In this document: in pieces, positions 43,494-52,110 of the stretch
Numbering within the stretch: the first letter of the stretch is position 1
Layout of the letters: the number at the start of each line of letters is the position of its first letter
Assembly: GCF_900172275.1 (NCBI RefSeq)
Contig: NZ_FWFT01000001.1
Span: 744,001-808,000, forward strand
Source of the DNA: Pseudooctadecabacter jejudonensis
GTDB lineage: Bacteria > Pseudomonadota > Alphaproteobacteria > Rhodobacterales > Rhodobacteraceae
DNA: 64,000 nt
Direction: 5' to 3'
Position numbers and translations under genes: made by a program
Notes under the pieces: model-generated
Database searches by the model: none
What the model was told of the DNA's origin: nothing
The model's input: the letters and a program-made list of their open reading frames with translations, nothing else

Positions 43494-44711
43494 ATGGCTG
43501 TTATGGTGCAGTCCATGGAAGACGGACTCATCAGATCAATCAGTACAGGCCTCAGCCAGAAGGGTGTTCGCGATCACAACGAACGGCTTTTGTTGTCGCT
43601 GTTGCAGCGCAATGGTCCGATGCCAGGAAGCGATCTGGCCAAGCTGGCCGCACTCTCCCCGCCGACGGTCTCAAGCATCCTCAGACGCCTTGAAGGTGAA
43701 AGGATCCTTGAACGTGGCGAACCTGTGCGGGGCAAGGTCGGCAAGCCGTCGATCCCGATGCGTTTGGCGTCGAATGGCGTGTTCTCATTTGGCCTCAAGA
43801 TCGGGCGAAGATCGACGGATCTGGTGCTGATTGATTTGAACGGCGGGTTGCGTGAAGAACGGCAGCTGACCTACCCCGTTCCAGTCCCCGACGACATTTT
43901 TGACTTCCTCGAAGACAGTGTCCGGAACATCACCGAGGCGATGGACCCCGATCATGCACAACGCATTTGCGGCATCGGGGTCGCAGCCCCCTTTGAGATG
44001 TGGAACTGGCCGGACCCAGCCATGGACATGTCAGCCGCATTCGCACCTTGGAAAGGGATCGATCTGCGGGCAGAAGCGCACGCCCGAACGCAGCTGCCTG
44101 TGCTCCTCCTGAACGACGCGACGGCCGCCTGTCAGGCCGAACACACCTACGGTCGCGGCAAGGAATTTCGGGATTACGCCTATTTCTTTATCGGCGCCTT
44201 CATCGGCGGTGGAATTGTTCTGAACAATTCGGTCTTCGAAGGACGCCAGGGCAATGCAGGCGCATTGGGCTCACTGCGAAGCATTGGCCCGCACGGTGAA
44301 AGCACGCAGTTGGTCGATATGGCATCGATCCATCAGTTGGAATTGCGCCTTCGAGAGGTTGATCTGGATACACAGCAACTGTGGTCTGATCCCGAAAGTT
44401 GGCATAATTTGTCACGCTATGTGGACCCATGGCTGGGCCAGACGGCCCAGGAATTGGCCAAAGCCTCACTGTCCACTTGCTCGGTCATCGATTTCGAAGC
44501 GATCCTGATTGATGGTGCCTTCCCTGACAGCGTCCGCGACGACCTTGTCAGCCGCGTTCGCCGCTATGTCGTGACCCAAGATACCCGTGGCTTGATCCAA
44601 CCCCGCATTGAAGGCGGAAGCATCGGCCGCAAGGCCCGTGCGATTGGTGCCGCCACGCGACCGATCGGGGCGCAATTCATGATGCAGTCAAGCGTTGGGA
44701 ACACGGCCTGA
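43494..44711 (+). CDS. ROK family transcriptional repressor
   Basis: A 405-residue regulator with an N-terminal winged helix (NERLLLSLLQRNGPMPGSDLA, SPPTVSSILRRLEGERILER) and a ROK sugar-sensing domain (GIGVAAPFEMW, VLLLNDATAACQAEHTYGRG, FIGAFIGGGIVLNNSVFEGR, QGNAGALGSL). The zinc-binding CxCGxxGC motif of many ROK proteins is absent, so it is not a kinase. Divergence from the FrcBCA-like operon suggests it represses that operon. Start ATG 43494 lacks a clear Shine-Dalgarno; later ATGs at 43503 and 43515 are alternatives. Confidence 0.9.
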   Translation: MAVMVQSMEDGLIRSISTGLSQKGVRDHNERLLLSLLQRNGPMPGSDLAKLAALSPPTVSSILRRLEGERILERGEPVRGKVGKPSIPMRLASNGVFSFGLKIGRRSTDLVLIDLNGGLREERQLTYPVPVPDDIFDFLEDSVRNITEAMDPDHAQRICGIGVAAPFEMWNWPDPAMDMSAAFAPWKGIDLRAEAHARTQLPVLLLNDATAACQAEHTYGRGKEFRDYAYFFIGAFIGGGIVLNNSVFEGRQGNAGALGSLRSIGPHGESTQLVDMASIHQLELRLREVDLDTQQLWSDPESWHNLSRYVDPWLGQTAQELAKASLSTCSVIDFEAILIDGAFPDSVRDDLVSRVRRYVVTQDTRGLIQPRIEGGSIGRKARAIGAATRPIGAQFMMQSSVGNTA

Positions 44712-44773
44712 GCGAAGACGTGACCGCCACAGGCGCAATCCCGCCCCGCGCGCCCGGTCAACCGCGAAATCCC

Positions 44774-45985
44774 CTAGCCCAACAGCCGCAGCCCTGACGG
44801 CCCCGCCCGATAATCGACCCCGTCGATCCGCCAAAGATCACGCAGGATCGCCTGATAGACGTGGCGGTAGTCGGTCGTATGGGCCAGATCTCCATCCACC
44901 AGTCGTGTCAGATCAGGCCGCGCACCGGACAGCCCGCCGCGCACGGCTCCGCCGCTGACAAAAACGGGCGCCGCTGTGCCGTGATCCGTTCCGGCAGAGG
45001 CATTTTCCCGCGCGGTGCGGCCAAATTCCGAATAGGTCACAACCGTCACATTGCCCCACAAACCGGCATCGCGCATGGCGCCTGCGAAGGCCGCAATCGA
45101 GGTTCCCAAATCTTCCAGCAAAAAGGCGTGCTCATCGGGTTGGGCATCATGGGTGTCATAGCCCCCTTGAACGACCTTCAGCACCGGCACCTGCACGCCC
45201 GCATCCAAAAGCCGCGCCGCGGTGCGCAATTGCGCGCCCAGCTCTGTTTCAGGAAACCACCAGCGTTGCGGCCCCCGCGCAGACAGCTTGCGCAAGATCG
45301 CATCGCCTGTGACCTGCGCGCTGTCGTAACTTTTCAGGACATGATCCAGGGGCGAGGTTTGGGCCACGGGCCGCACGGCATGCCCGCCGGTCCCTGCCCC
45401 CACGTCGGGCAAATACTCCATCGTTTCGCGAAACAGATCCTCGTCGCGCATGGCCGAAAACCGGCCCGCGCCAGCAAGCGGCCCCATATCGCCGCCCAGC
45501 ACCAGCCCAGCGGCATCGGTGTCTTCAAACGCAGCCGCCCCCACCGATCCGCGCGACACCCAACCGTCGCGCGCATGGCTGTCCGCCCCCATCCCCGCAT
45601 TCCAAATCTCGATTGACCGGAAATGGGACCGATTTGGGTCAGGATAGCCCACCCCTTCGATGATCTGCGCCTCGCCCGCCTCCCACAGATCGGCCATGCC
45701 GCGCAGGCTGGGATGCAGCCCTGTATCACGGTCCAACATCAAGGCGTCGCGCGTGTTGATCCCGATGGTGGGCCGCAACCCGCGATAGGCGGGATCCGTG
45801 ATCGGCACGACAGAATTCAGCCCGTCGTTGCCCCCCGCAAGTTCAACCAGAACAAGTGTGTTGCCGCCCGTGGGCGTGGCATTCGCGGCCTGCACAAAAC
45901 CGGGCAAGGACAGCATCGGAAGGCTGGCCGCACCGACCCCCAAAGCGGACAGAAAGGCACGGCGGTTCATCTTCGAATGGCTCAT
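44774..45985 (-). CDS. Tat-exported DUF1501 protein
   Basis: A 403-residue protein with a Tat signal (NRRAFLSALGVGAASLPMLS) and a DUF1501 alkaline-phosphatase/sulfatase-fold domain: LVLVELAGGNDGLNSVVPIT, HPSLRGMADLWEAGEAQIIEG (in part GLHPSLRGM), GVGYPDPNRSHFRSIEIW, VVTYSEFGRTARENASAGTD and HGTAAPVFVSGG. I picked the ATG at 45985 since GGAG lies 6 bp upstream. It is 18 bp from the DUF1800 gene, its standard partner. The enzymatic role is unknown. Confidence 0.92.
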   Translation of the reverse strand: MSHSKMNRRAFLSALGVGAASLPMLSLPGFVQAANATPTGGNTLVLVELAGGNDGLNSVVPITDPAYRGLRPTIGINTRDALMLDRDTGLHPSLRGMADLWEAGEAQIIEGVGYPDPNRSHFRSIEIWNAGMGADSHARDGWVSRGSVGAAAFEDTDAAGLVLGGDMGPLAGAGRFSAMRDEDLFRETMEYLPDVGAGTGGHAVRPVAQTSPLDHVLKSYDSAQVTGDAILRKLSARGPQRWWFPETELGAQLRTAARLLDAGVQVPVLKVVQGGYDTHDAQPDEHAFLLEDLGTSIAAFAGAMRDAGLWGNVTVVTYSEFGRTARENASAGTDHGTAAPVFVSGGAVRGGLSGARPDLTRLVDGDLAHTTDYRHVYQAILRDLWRIDGVDYRAGPSGLRLLG

Positions 45986-46003
45986 CTTCATCTCCATCAT
46001 GGG

Positions 46004-48109
46004 TTAGTTGACTTGATATTCCGGCAGCAGGATCAGCGTTCGGATCAGCGCCTCAGGCTCGCCCACGATCAGCTCATCCCGCAGGCCTTGGGCCGGGCGC
46101 GCAACCGCCAACAGCGCCTGAGCAACCCGCGCGCTTTCCAGCCCCGCCCCCGGCAAGGCATTGATCCAGTCGCGACCCGTCGCATAAGTGACCGGCGGGG
46201 CAATCGGCCTGCGGGCCGCTGCCTCCACGCCTTCAATCATGGCGTCCACGTCGGCCTCTCCCTGCCTGTAGCCCGCCAAGCCCAAGACCCGCGCATGGCT
46301 CAGCGCCGACACATAGACGCCCCCCGTGCGCCCATAGGCCTCGGCCCCCAATTCGGCAAAAACCTCTGCGCCCTGTAGGACCGCTGACAGATCCGCCGGC
46401 GCGTCGCCCTCATCGCTTTGCCTGTAGACGCGCTGGTCTGCGGTCGACGCGATAAGTGCGGGAAAATGCCCCGCAATGGCGGCAGCAAGCGCTCGATCGG
46501 CCGCTGTGTCGCCGTCCCAATAGTCGACAATCCCGTCCCAGGGCTCCAAGGCAATAAAATGCGGGTCTTCGGGGTCTCGGGGCAGGCTGACGAAACAGGT
46601 GGGTGCGCAATCGCCTGTATGGATGTAGGCCGCCGCCCAGTCTTCTGCGGCGTCATAGTCGAACCACAACGGCAAAGACCGCCAAGTCTGCCCGCCGAAA
46701 CTGACATCATAAAGCACCAGCGATCCCGCCGCGCCCTCCTGCTGGGCGCGCGGCTCAAAATAGGTGGCAAAAACCTGACCGACGCGCAAATCCTCCGGGC
46801 CAAGATCGGTCTGCGACACGGGGGCCTGTGGTGGTGGCATGCGCATATCAGCCGCCTGCGTCTCCGCCGCGTCCCACATCAGATAGGTCAGCGTGGTGGC
46901 ACGGCCTGCGGCGGTAGCATCGTTGATCCAGCCCACCCCCTCAGGCCAACCGCCGACGTTGGGCGGCATAAACAAGGCCTGCCCCAATTCGCCCGTCATC
47001 CAGCCCATGACACGGCCATCGGCCATCTCAAGACCCAGCGTGCGGACCGTGCCCACCATCAGATCCACCGGCGATTTCACCAGCCGCCCGCGATTGCTGG
47101 CATCCCAAAACGCATCGCTCATCAGCAGCGCCTCAACCAGCGGCGCAATCTGCCAATCCGCCGCACGCCACACCTCCGCCAGATCAGCCACCACCGCCGC
47201 GTCAGGCTGATCGGACACAAACAATCGCCACATCTTTTCAACCACATAAGGCCCGAACGCCGGATGCTCCAAAGTCAACGTCACAAGGTCATCCGCATCA
47301 TACCGCCCCGTTTGCCCAAACAGGGTTTTCATCCCGCTGTCGTGTGCTGCCGCGTCAAACATAAAGACCGGCGCGCCCTCCTCTGAGACGGTATAGCCCG
47401 TCAGCGCGCGGGCGGCGGCGCGCACGTCGCCTTGCGTGTACCCGCGCCCCTCGCCCAACATGAACAGCTCCAGAAACTCGCGCGCCAGATCCTCATTCGG
47501 GGCGTCAGCTGTGTTGGTTGTGTTGCTAAGGTAGTCCAACATCGCAGGGTCCAGCAGCATGCCCTGCGCCATCGCCGCGAAATCACCCGCCGCATGGGCC
47601 CGCAAATAGGCGTTCTGACGGGCCATCCACTGGGGGTTCTCGTGGACCTCAAACGAATTGGCGAAATGATCGGCCCAAAAAAGCGTCAGCTTCTCGGTCA
47701 AGGGAGACGGCGTCGCGACCATCTCGGCCAGCCACCACGCCTGCAATGTCTCAAGCTCAACATAACGGTTGGCGTAAAACAAATCCGTCGCCGTGTCGCC
47801 CAGCGCATAAATCGCGTCATAGGGATAGGCCCAATCATCGGCCCATGCCGGCAGCGGTGTGGCGGCAGTGGTGCGCAAATCGCCCATGATCCGCGCGACA
47901 CCTTCGGCGTAACTGAGACCTGTAAACGCTGTGATCTCGTGGGGTGCCGCCCCAAAGCCGGTGCGCGCCAGCAGATGGCGGGCCTCGGCGGCCGTCATGG
48001 CCTGTGGCCCCGCGAGGGCGGGCAACGGCATGAGGGCCGAGACGGTCAGCAGGCTTGCAAGAACCGCGGATTGAAACACTGGGGCTTTGAACACAGGGGC
48101 TTTGAACAT
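46004..48109 (-). CDS. DUF1800 family exported protein
   Basis: A 701-residue DUF1800 protein that is almost always encoded next to DUF1501. The signal region is MFKAPVFKAPVFQSAVLASL followed by TVSALMPLPALA. The domain includes TAAEARHLLARTGFGAAPHE, LFWADHFANSFEVHENPQWM, LDYLSNTTNTADAPNEDLAR and EFLELFMLGEGRGYTQGDVRA, and ends with LIRTLILLPEYQVN. At about 700 residues it is longer than most members; an insertion of roughly 150 residues (after MRMPPPQAPV, containing GSLVLYDVSFGGQTWRSLPL) lies in the middle. I chose ATG 48109; a longer frame reaches 48160. Confidence 0.88.
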   Translation of the reverse strand: MFKAPVFKAPVFQSAVLASLLTVSALMPLPALAGPQAMTAAEARHLLARTGFGAAPHEITAFTGLSYAEGVARIMGDLRTTAATPLPAWADDWAYPYDAIYALGDTATDLFYANRYVELETLQAWWLAEMVATPSPLTEKLTLFWADHFANSFEVHENPQWMARQNAYLRAHAAGDFAAMAQGMLLDPAMLDYLSNTTNTADAPNEDLAREFLELFMLGEGRGYTQGDVRAAARALTGYTVSEEGAPVFMFDAAAHDSGMKTLFGQTGRYDADDLVTLTLEHPAFGPYVVEKMWRLFVSDQPDAAVVADLAEVWRAADWQIAPLVEALLMSDAFWDASNRGRLVKSPVDLMVGTVRTLGLEMADGRVMGWMTGELGQALFMPPNVGGWPEGVGWINDATAAGRATTLTYLMWDAAETQAADMRMPPPQAPVSQTDLGPEDLRVGQVFATYFEPRAQQEGAAGSLVLYDVSFGGQTWRSLPLWFDYDAAEDWAAAYIHTGDCAPTCFVSLPRDPEDPHFIALEPWDGIVDYWDGDTAADRALAAAIAGHFPALIASTADQRVYRQSDEGDAPADLSAVLQGAEVFAELGAEAYGRTGGVYVSALSHARVLGLAGYRQGEADVDAMIEGVEAAARRPIAPPVTYATGRDWINALPGAGLESARVAQALLAVARPAQGLRDELIVGEPEALIRTLILLPEYQVN

Positions 48110-48115
48110 GGGGAT
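48071..48115. repeat. 15-bp minisatellite in the DUF1800 signal peptide
   Basis: Three near-identical 15-bp units (TTTGAACACAGGGGC and variants) on the plus strand encode the KAPVFKAPVF repeat at the start of the exported DUF1800 protein. Such repeats can change length by slippage. Confidence 0.75.
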
Positions 48116-48216
48116 CCTCGGATAGGTCGATGATGCCCCTGACCCTAAACCATCCTTCATGGGGGGACGCGTTACAACTCACCCCTCCAAATCATACAAA
48201 CCTGTAATCTTGGCCC

Positions 48217-49614
48217 CTAGCCTTGAAAAACAACGATAAATTCGGCCCCCGCCCCCTGTTCGGCTAGGCGAACCTCCGCCCCGTGCAGCTGCACAATGGC
48301 CTGCACCAAAGATAGACCCAGCCCGTTGCCCGGGGTCGACCGGCTCGCATCGGCGCGAAAGAACCTCTCAAAAATGCGGTCGCGGTGCACGGGCGAAATG
48401 CCGGGACCATCGTCGCCCACCACCAATGTCACGTGACCTGCGTCCCGCGTCAGACGCACCTGCACCCGCGCCGCATCGCGCGAATGCTCAAGCGCGTTTT
48501 CCAGCAGGTTCGACACGGCCTGTTCAATCAACTCTCGGTCGCCATCCAACGTGATGCCACCCGCGATCTGGGCGGTGAACGTCTTGTCCGCGTCTTCAAA
48601 CGCAGGCGCATAGGCCTCACACAGCTGGTCGATGCTGGCCGACAGATCAAACGGCGCAAAGGCCACGCGGCGCTTGCCCGCCCGCACCTCCCCCAGCCGC
48701 AACAAAGCATCAAAGACGCGCATCAACTGGCCCTGTGCCGCCTCCGCCGCGTCCACATGGGCCGCGACGGCCTGCGGGTCGGCGCTGTCACGGCGGATCA
48801 ATTCCAACCGGCCGCCAATATTGCTCAGCGGTGTGCGCAGATCATGGGCCACGCCGACGCTCACGCCCTCAATATTGGCAGTCAGACGTTCCACCTCATC
48901 CAGCATGGTGTTCAATCCGCCCGCCAGACGGTCAAATTCATCGTGTCGTCCAGATTGCGGGGCGCGGACCTCCATCTCACCGGCGGCCACGGCGGCTGTG
49001 GTGTCTGAGATATCCTCAATCCGGCGAAACACCCGTTTGCTCACGGCAAAGCCCGTGATCAGCGACAGCGGCAAGACGATCAGCAACATCGCCAAAGTCG
49101 CAAAAATCGCAAATGACAGCGTGTTTTCCCGCGCGGGATCCACAAAAGCCCCGATCGACAATCTGTCCCAGCCGCGCAAGACCACCGTGTTGACGCGCAC
49201 AGGCGTGGTGATCTCTGGGTGCTCCAGGGTGACCACCTCCCAGCCTTCTTCGCCGTGCAGCCCGTCAAAGCCCGCCTTGGGCGTGTAATCATCCGCCCGC
49301 AGCACCCACAGCAAATCCCCATTCTCCAACAGCTCAAAAATCAGGTCATCGGACCAAATAACATCTTCGTCGTCCCCAATCGCCTCCTCGATCAGGTCCT
49401 CCTCACCTCGGCTGTAGTAGACCTCTTGGGCGTATTCGACCTCCGCCTCAATCCGCGCCACCTGGGCTGCGTCGATGCGCCAGATCATGGCCCAGCAGAT
49501 GGCCCAGAGGATCGCAAGGCTGACAAGCACAAAGGCCGCGCTGGACCTCAAGATGTGTTGAAACACCGTGGATCCCAGCGTGTTGGTGGCGCGCGGACGA
49601 TCAGCCAAGGACAT
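48217..49614 (-). CDS. Sensor histidine kinase
   Basis: A 465-residue two-component sensor: transmembrane helix near residue 30 (AAFVLVSLAILWAICWAMIW), a periplasmic domain of about 120 residues that is strongly acidic (SRGEEDLIEEAIGDDEDVIW), a second helix (LSFAIFATLAMLLIVLPLSL), HAMP (VFRRIEDISDTTAAVAAGEM), DHp with the phospho-His VAHDLRTPLSNIGG, and the ATPase domain with NLLENALEHS (N box), GDDGPGISP (G1) and GNGLGLSLV (G2). The acidic sensor loop could bind cations or antimicrobial peptides (inference). It overlaps the response regulator by 14 bp. Confidence 0.94.
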   Translation of the reverse strand: MSLADRPRATNTLGSTVFQHILRSSAAFVLVSLAILWAICWAMIWRIDAAQVARIEAEVEYAQEVYYSRGEEDLIEEAIGDDEDVIWSDDLIFELLENGDLLWVLRADDYTPKAGFDGLHGEEGWEVVTLEHPEITTPVRVNTVVLRGWDRLSIGAFVDPARENTLSFAIFATLAMLLIVLPLSLITGFAVSKRVFRRIEDISDTTAAVAAGEMEVRAPQSGRHDEFDRLAGGLNTMLDEVERLTANIEGVSVGVAHDLRTPLSNIGGRLELIRRDSADPQAVAAHVDAAEAAQGQLMRVFDALLRLGEVRAGKRRVAFAPFDLSASIDQLCEAYAPAFEDADKTFTAQIAGGITLDGDRELIEQAVSNLLENALEHSRDAARVQVRLTRDAGHVTLVVGDDGPGISPVHRDRIFERFFRADASRSTPGNGLGLSLVQAIVQLHGAEVRLAEQGAGAEFIVVFQG

Positions 49615-50269
49615 ATCCTGCCCCCCTGACTGTGCGAATAACCTCTTCGTCGAAGGGCTTGTCGACCTTGGCGCGCAACCGGCTCATGTGGGTCTGGACC
49701 AGCGATGTTTTCGGGTCGAACCTGTAGCCCCAAACCTGTTCCAACAGGATGGTGCGCGTCACGACCTCACCTGCGTGGCCCATCAGAAAGTCCAGCAGAC
49801 GGAATTCAAGCGGCGACAAATCCAGATCGGTCCCCTCGCGGGTCGCGACACGGGTCACGCGGTTGATGTGCAAAGGCCCTACGGTCATCTCCGTCACCTC
49901 CGGCGTGCGCGCGGGCCTGCGTGCAATGATCTTGAGCCGCGCCAGAAGTTCGGACATGGCGAACGGTTTCAAAAGGTAATCATCCGCCCCGGCCTCCAAC
50001 CCTTCAACACGGTCATGAATGGCGGTGCGGGCGGTCAACATCAAAACGGGGGTGGTCACCCCTGCCCCCCGCATCAAACGCAGCGCGTCAACGCCGTCCA
50101 TGCCCGGCAACATCCGGTCCAACACAACCGCATCAAAATCACGGGTCGAAACCGCCAAGATCCCCTCCTGTGCTGCGGTGCACAGCTGCACGTCCCATCC
50201 GGCCTCTTGCAGGCCGCGTGTCAAATAGGCGCCCGTCTCGGCGTCGTCTTCGATGATCAGAATGTTCAA
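49601..50269 (-). CDS. OmpR-family response regulator
   Basis: A 222-residue regulator with receiver domain (LIIEDDAETGAYLTRGL; phospho-acceptor Asp51 in VVLDRMLPGMDG; MLTAR; LLKPFAMSELLAR) and a C-terminal OmpR winged helix (LSPLEFRLLDFLMGHAGEVV, RLRAKVDKPF, IRTVRGAGYVLG). The start is TTG at 50267-50269, since the canonical MNILIIEDD beginning is read from TTG with GGGTGG upstream and no ATG or GTG fits. It is first in the kinase pair, 23 bp after the hypothetical gene. Confidence 0.93.
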   Translation of the reverse strand: MNILIIEDDAETGAYLTRGLQEAGWDVQLCTAAQEGILAVSTRDFDAVVLDRMLPGMDGVDALRLMRGAGVTTPVLMLTARTAIHDRVEGLEAGADDYLLKPFAMSELLARLKIIARRPARTPEVTEMTVGPLHINRVTRVATREGTDLDLSPLEFRLLDFLMGHAGEVVTRTILLEQVWGYRFDPKTSLVQTHMSRLRAKVDKPFDEEVIRTVRGAGYVLG

Positions 50270-50292
50270 ACCGCAGCCACCCGAAAATCGAT

Positions 50293-50820
50293 CTAGGGAA
50301 TCGCGATGGCGGCACGGTCAAACGTCGCCTCAGCCGCGGTGCCGTCGTCATAGACAATCTCAACCGTAACGGACGTCACGGACCCTGCGGGCCGGATCAC
50401 ATAGGGCAGAAAATTCGCCACATCCGTGATGGCATTGGGGGTTGTGGTCTCTGCATAGCAGGGCTCCATAGCCAGAACATTGTCTGCAGGGGCGCCGTTG
50501 AACCCATAGCGGATGTCCCAAAGGCCGCAGCGCCAGGCCAACAGATGGGTGAAATAGACGTAATCCTGCCCGTTGTAATCCCGCACGCCCACCCAATTGG
50601 CGCGGGTGACATCAAGGATCGGGCGCACTTCGGTCGCGGTGGTGAACCGGCCCGTGGGCGTCTGGTCTTCGGCGGGGCGGCTGGCGTCCATGTCATCGCC
50701 TGTGCCGGTGATGTCCGTGGCAGCGGTGGCACTCGGCACGACGGGTGGGGCCGCGTCTCGGCCAGGCGCGTCAATGCCCAAAGCCAACCCGAAAATATAT
50801 GGAATAAACAAATCAATCAC
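50293..50820 (-). CDS. Hypothetical protein preceding the two-component system
   Basis: A 175-residue protein starting at GTG (50820) with AAGGGG 9 bp upstream. It opens with a short hydrophobic segment (LFIPYIFGLALG), then an Ala/Pro/Thr/Asp-rich linker, and a domain with WVGVRDYNGQDYVYFTHLLA, WRCGLWDIRYGFNGAPADN and a Cys pair (C in RCGLW and MEPCYAE) that could form a disulfide. This fits an exported or anchored protein of unknown function. It lies 23 bp before the regulator gene and may report to the kinase; that is inference. Confidence 0.75.
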   Translation of the reverse strand: MIDLFIPYIFGLALGIDAPGRDAAPPVVPSATAATDITGTGDDMDASRPAEDQTPTGRFTTATEVRPILDVTRANWVGVRDYNGQDYVYFTHLLAWRCGLWDIRYGFNGAPADNVLAMEPCYAETTTPNAITDVANFLPYVIRPAGSVTSVTVEIVYDDGTAAEATFDRAAIAIP

Positions 50821-50914
50821 GGATCGTCCCCTTCACCCAGCCCCCCATATTGATGGGTTTCGTGCGTCTTGTGTCAGCACTATAGTCCCCCCAACAGGTG
50901 AACGGGCAAGAAAA

Positions 50915-51913
50915 ATGGCAAAACCGAAAACAGGTGCGGATTTCGACATTGTGGCTGTCGCACAAGCGGGCCGGCTGCAATATGAGGCGATTTTGCTGGC
51001 CGCCTCCCTGCGGGCCAATGCGCCTGATTTTGCAGGGACATTGTATATTGCGGAACCACAGCCCGGTCCGCTCTGGTCCAAAAATCCGACCATGCGGGAT
51101 GAAATCAAGGCGGCGTTGCAGGACTTTGGGGCCGTGATCCTGCCCTTTGAAAACGTAGCCTTCGGGGAAAGCTATCCCCACGGCAACAAGATCGAGGCGC
51201 TGTGCGCCATGCCTGCGGGCCGCGATTTTCTGTTTTTGGACACCGATACCTTGATCCTGGGCGATCTGGGCGGGCTTACGACAGATTTCAGCGCGCCATC
51301 GGCGTCGATGCGGCGCACGGGCACATGGCCCGAGGAGGAGCTTTATTGGCCAGGCTACGCGGCCACGTGGAAATCGCTTTATGATCGGTTTGGGCTGGAG
51401 TTTGAAAGCACCCTCGATCTGGATCAACCGGATGAATACTGGGAACGGTATTTGTATTTCAACGCAGGCTGGGTGACGGGCCATGATGCGCCGACCTTTG
51501 GGGCACGCTGGCGCGATTGGGCGGTGGACATCCGCGACAACCGCCCCGAAGAGCTGGTTCTGCAATCGCTGGATCCCTGGCTGGATCAGGTGAGCCTGCC
51601 TCTGGTCATCCACAGTTTTGGCGGCGGACGCCCCGGCCCGGACCTGGCGGGGCTGGACGGTGATTTGACCTGCCATTACCGCATGTTGCCGCTGCTTTAT
51701 GCCCGCGAGGCAGACGCCGTGGTGGCGGCGCTGGAGGCGGTGAGTGCGCCCAACAAGGTCAAAAAATGGCTCAAGCAATACGATCCGTTCAAGCGGATGA
51801 TCTATCAAGGGCGCGGCGCCAAGGTCCGTGCGCTGTTCGATCAGGATGATCTGCCCCCCCGCGAACGTCAAATCCGCAACACCATCAAGCGGGAAGGGTT
51901 CTGGATGCGGTAG
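50915..51913 (+). CDS. Glycosyltransferase-like (nucleotide-diphospho-sugar transferase fold) protein
   Basis: A 332-residue cytoplasmic protein whose N-terminal half reads like a GT-A fold: FDIVAVAQAGRLQYEAILLA, GTLYIAEPQPGPLW, and the DxD-like metal motif RDFLFLDTDTLILGDLGGL, then FNAGWVTGHDAPTFGARWRD. The C-terminus is basic (KKWLKQYDPFKRMIYQGRG). Members of this kind are annotated hypothetical in roseobacters; acceptor and sugar are unknown. I chose ATG 50915 over an overlapping longer frame that antisenses the previous gene. Confidence 0.78.
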   Translation: MAKPKTGADFDIVAVAQAGRLQYEAILLAASLRANAPDFAGTLYIAEPQPGPLWSKNPTMRDEIKAALQDFGAVILPFENVAFGESYPHGNKIEALCAMPAGRDFLFLDTDTLILGDLGGLTTDFSAPSASMRRTGTWPEEELYWPGYAATWKSLYDRFGLEFESTLDLDQPDEYWERYLYFNAGWVTGHDAPTFGARWRDWAVDIRDNRPEELVLQSLDPWLDQVSLPLVIHSFGGGRPGPDLAGLDGDLTCHYRMLPLLYAREADAVVAALEAVSAPNKVKKWLKQYDPFKRMIYQGRGAKVRALFDQDDLPPRERQIRNTIKREGFWMR

Positions 51914-51950
51914 TCTGGATCTGACGATCCGGTCCTGCGGACGGCGGGGG

Positions 51951-52042
51951 CCAAATTTTCTGACGAAAATTTGGGGCGTTTTATCGGTGGTGGACCGCTG
52001 TGTGTCATAGGTCGCGTTTGAGGTATTTTTGACCCAAAGAAG
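51951..52042 (+). repeat. Gene-3' repeat: AT-rich hairpin plus 21-bp motif
   Basis: CCAAATTTTC-TGAC-GAAAATTTGG (51951-51974) is a 10-bp stem with four-base loop. It is followed 46 bp later by GAGGTATTTTTGACCCAAAG (52020-52042). That is the same 21-bp motif as at 1703 and 23866, here on the plus strand after a plus-strand gene. Together they look like the 3' end of the glycosyltransferase-like transcript. Confidence 0.72.
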
Positions 52043-52110
52043 CAGGCCGTCCGCGCGCCCACGCAGGTGTGATTTTCGGATGCGCGGGCGGCGGTGTTAG
52101 GGGGGGGGAT

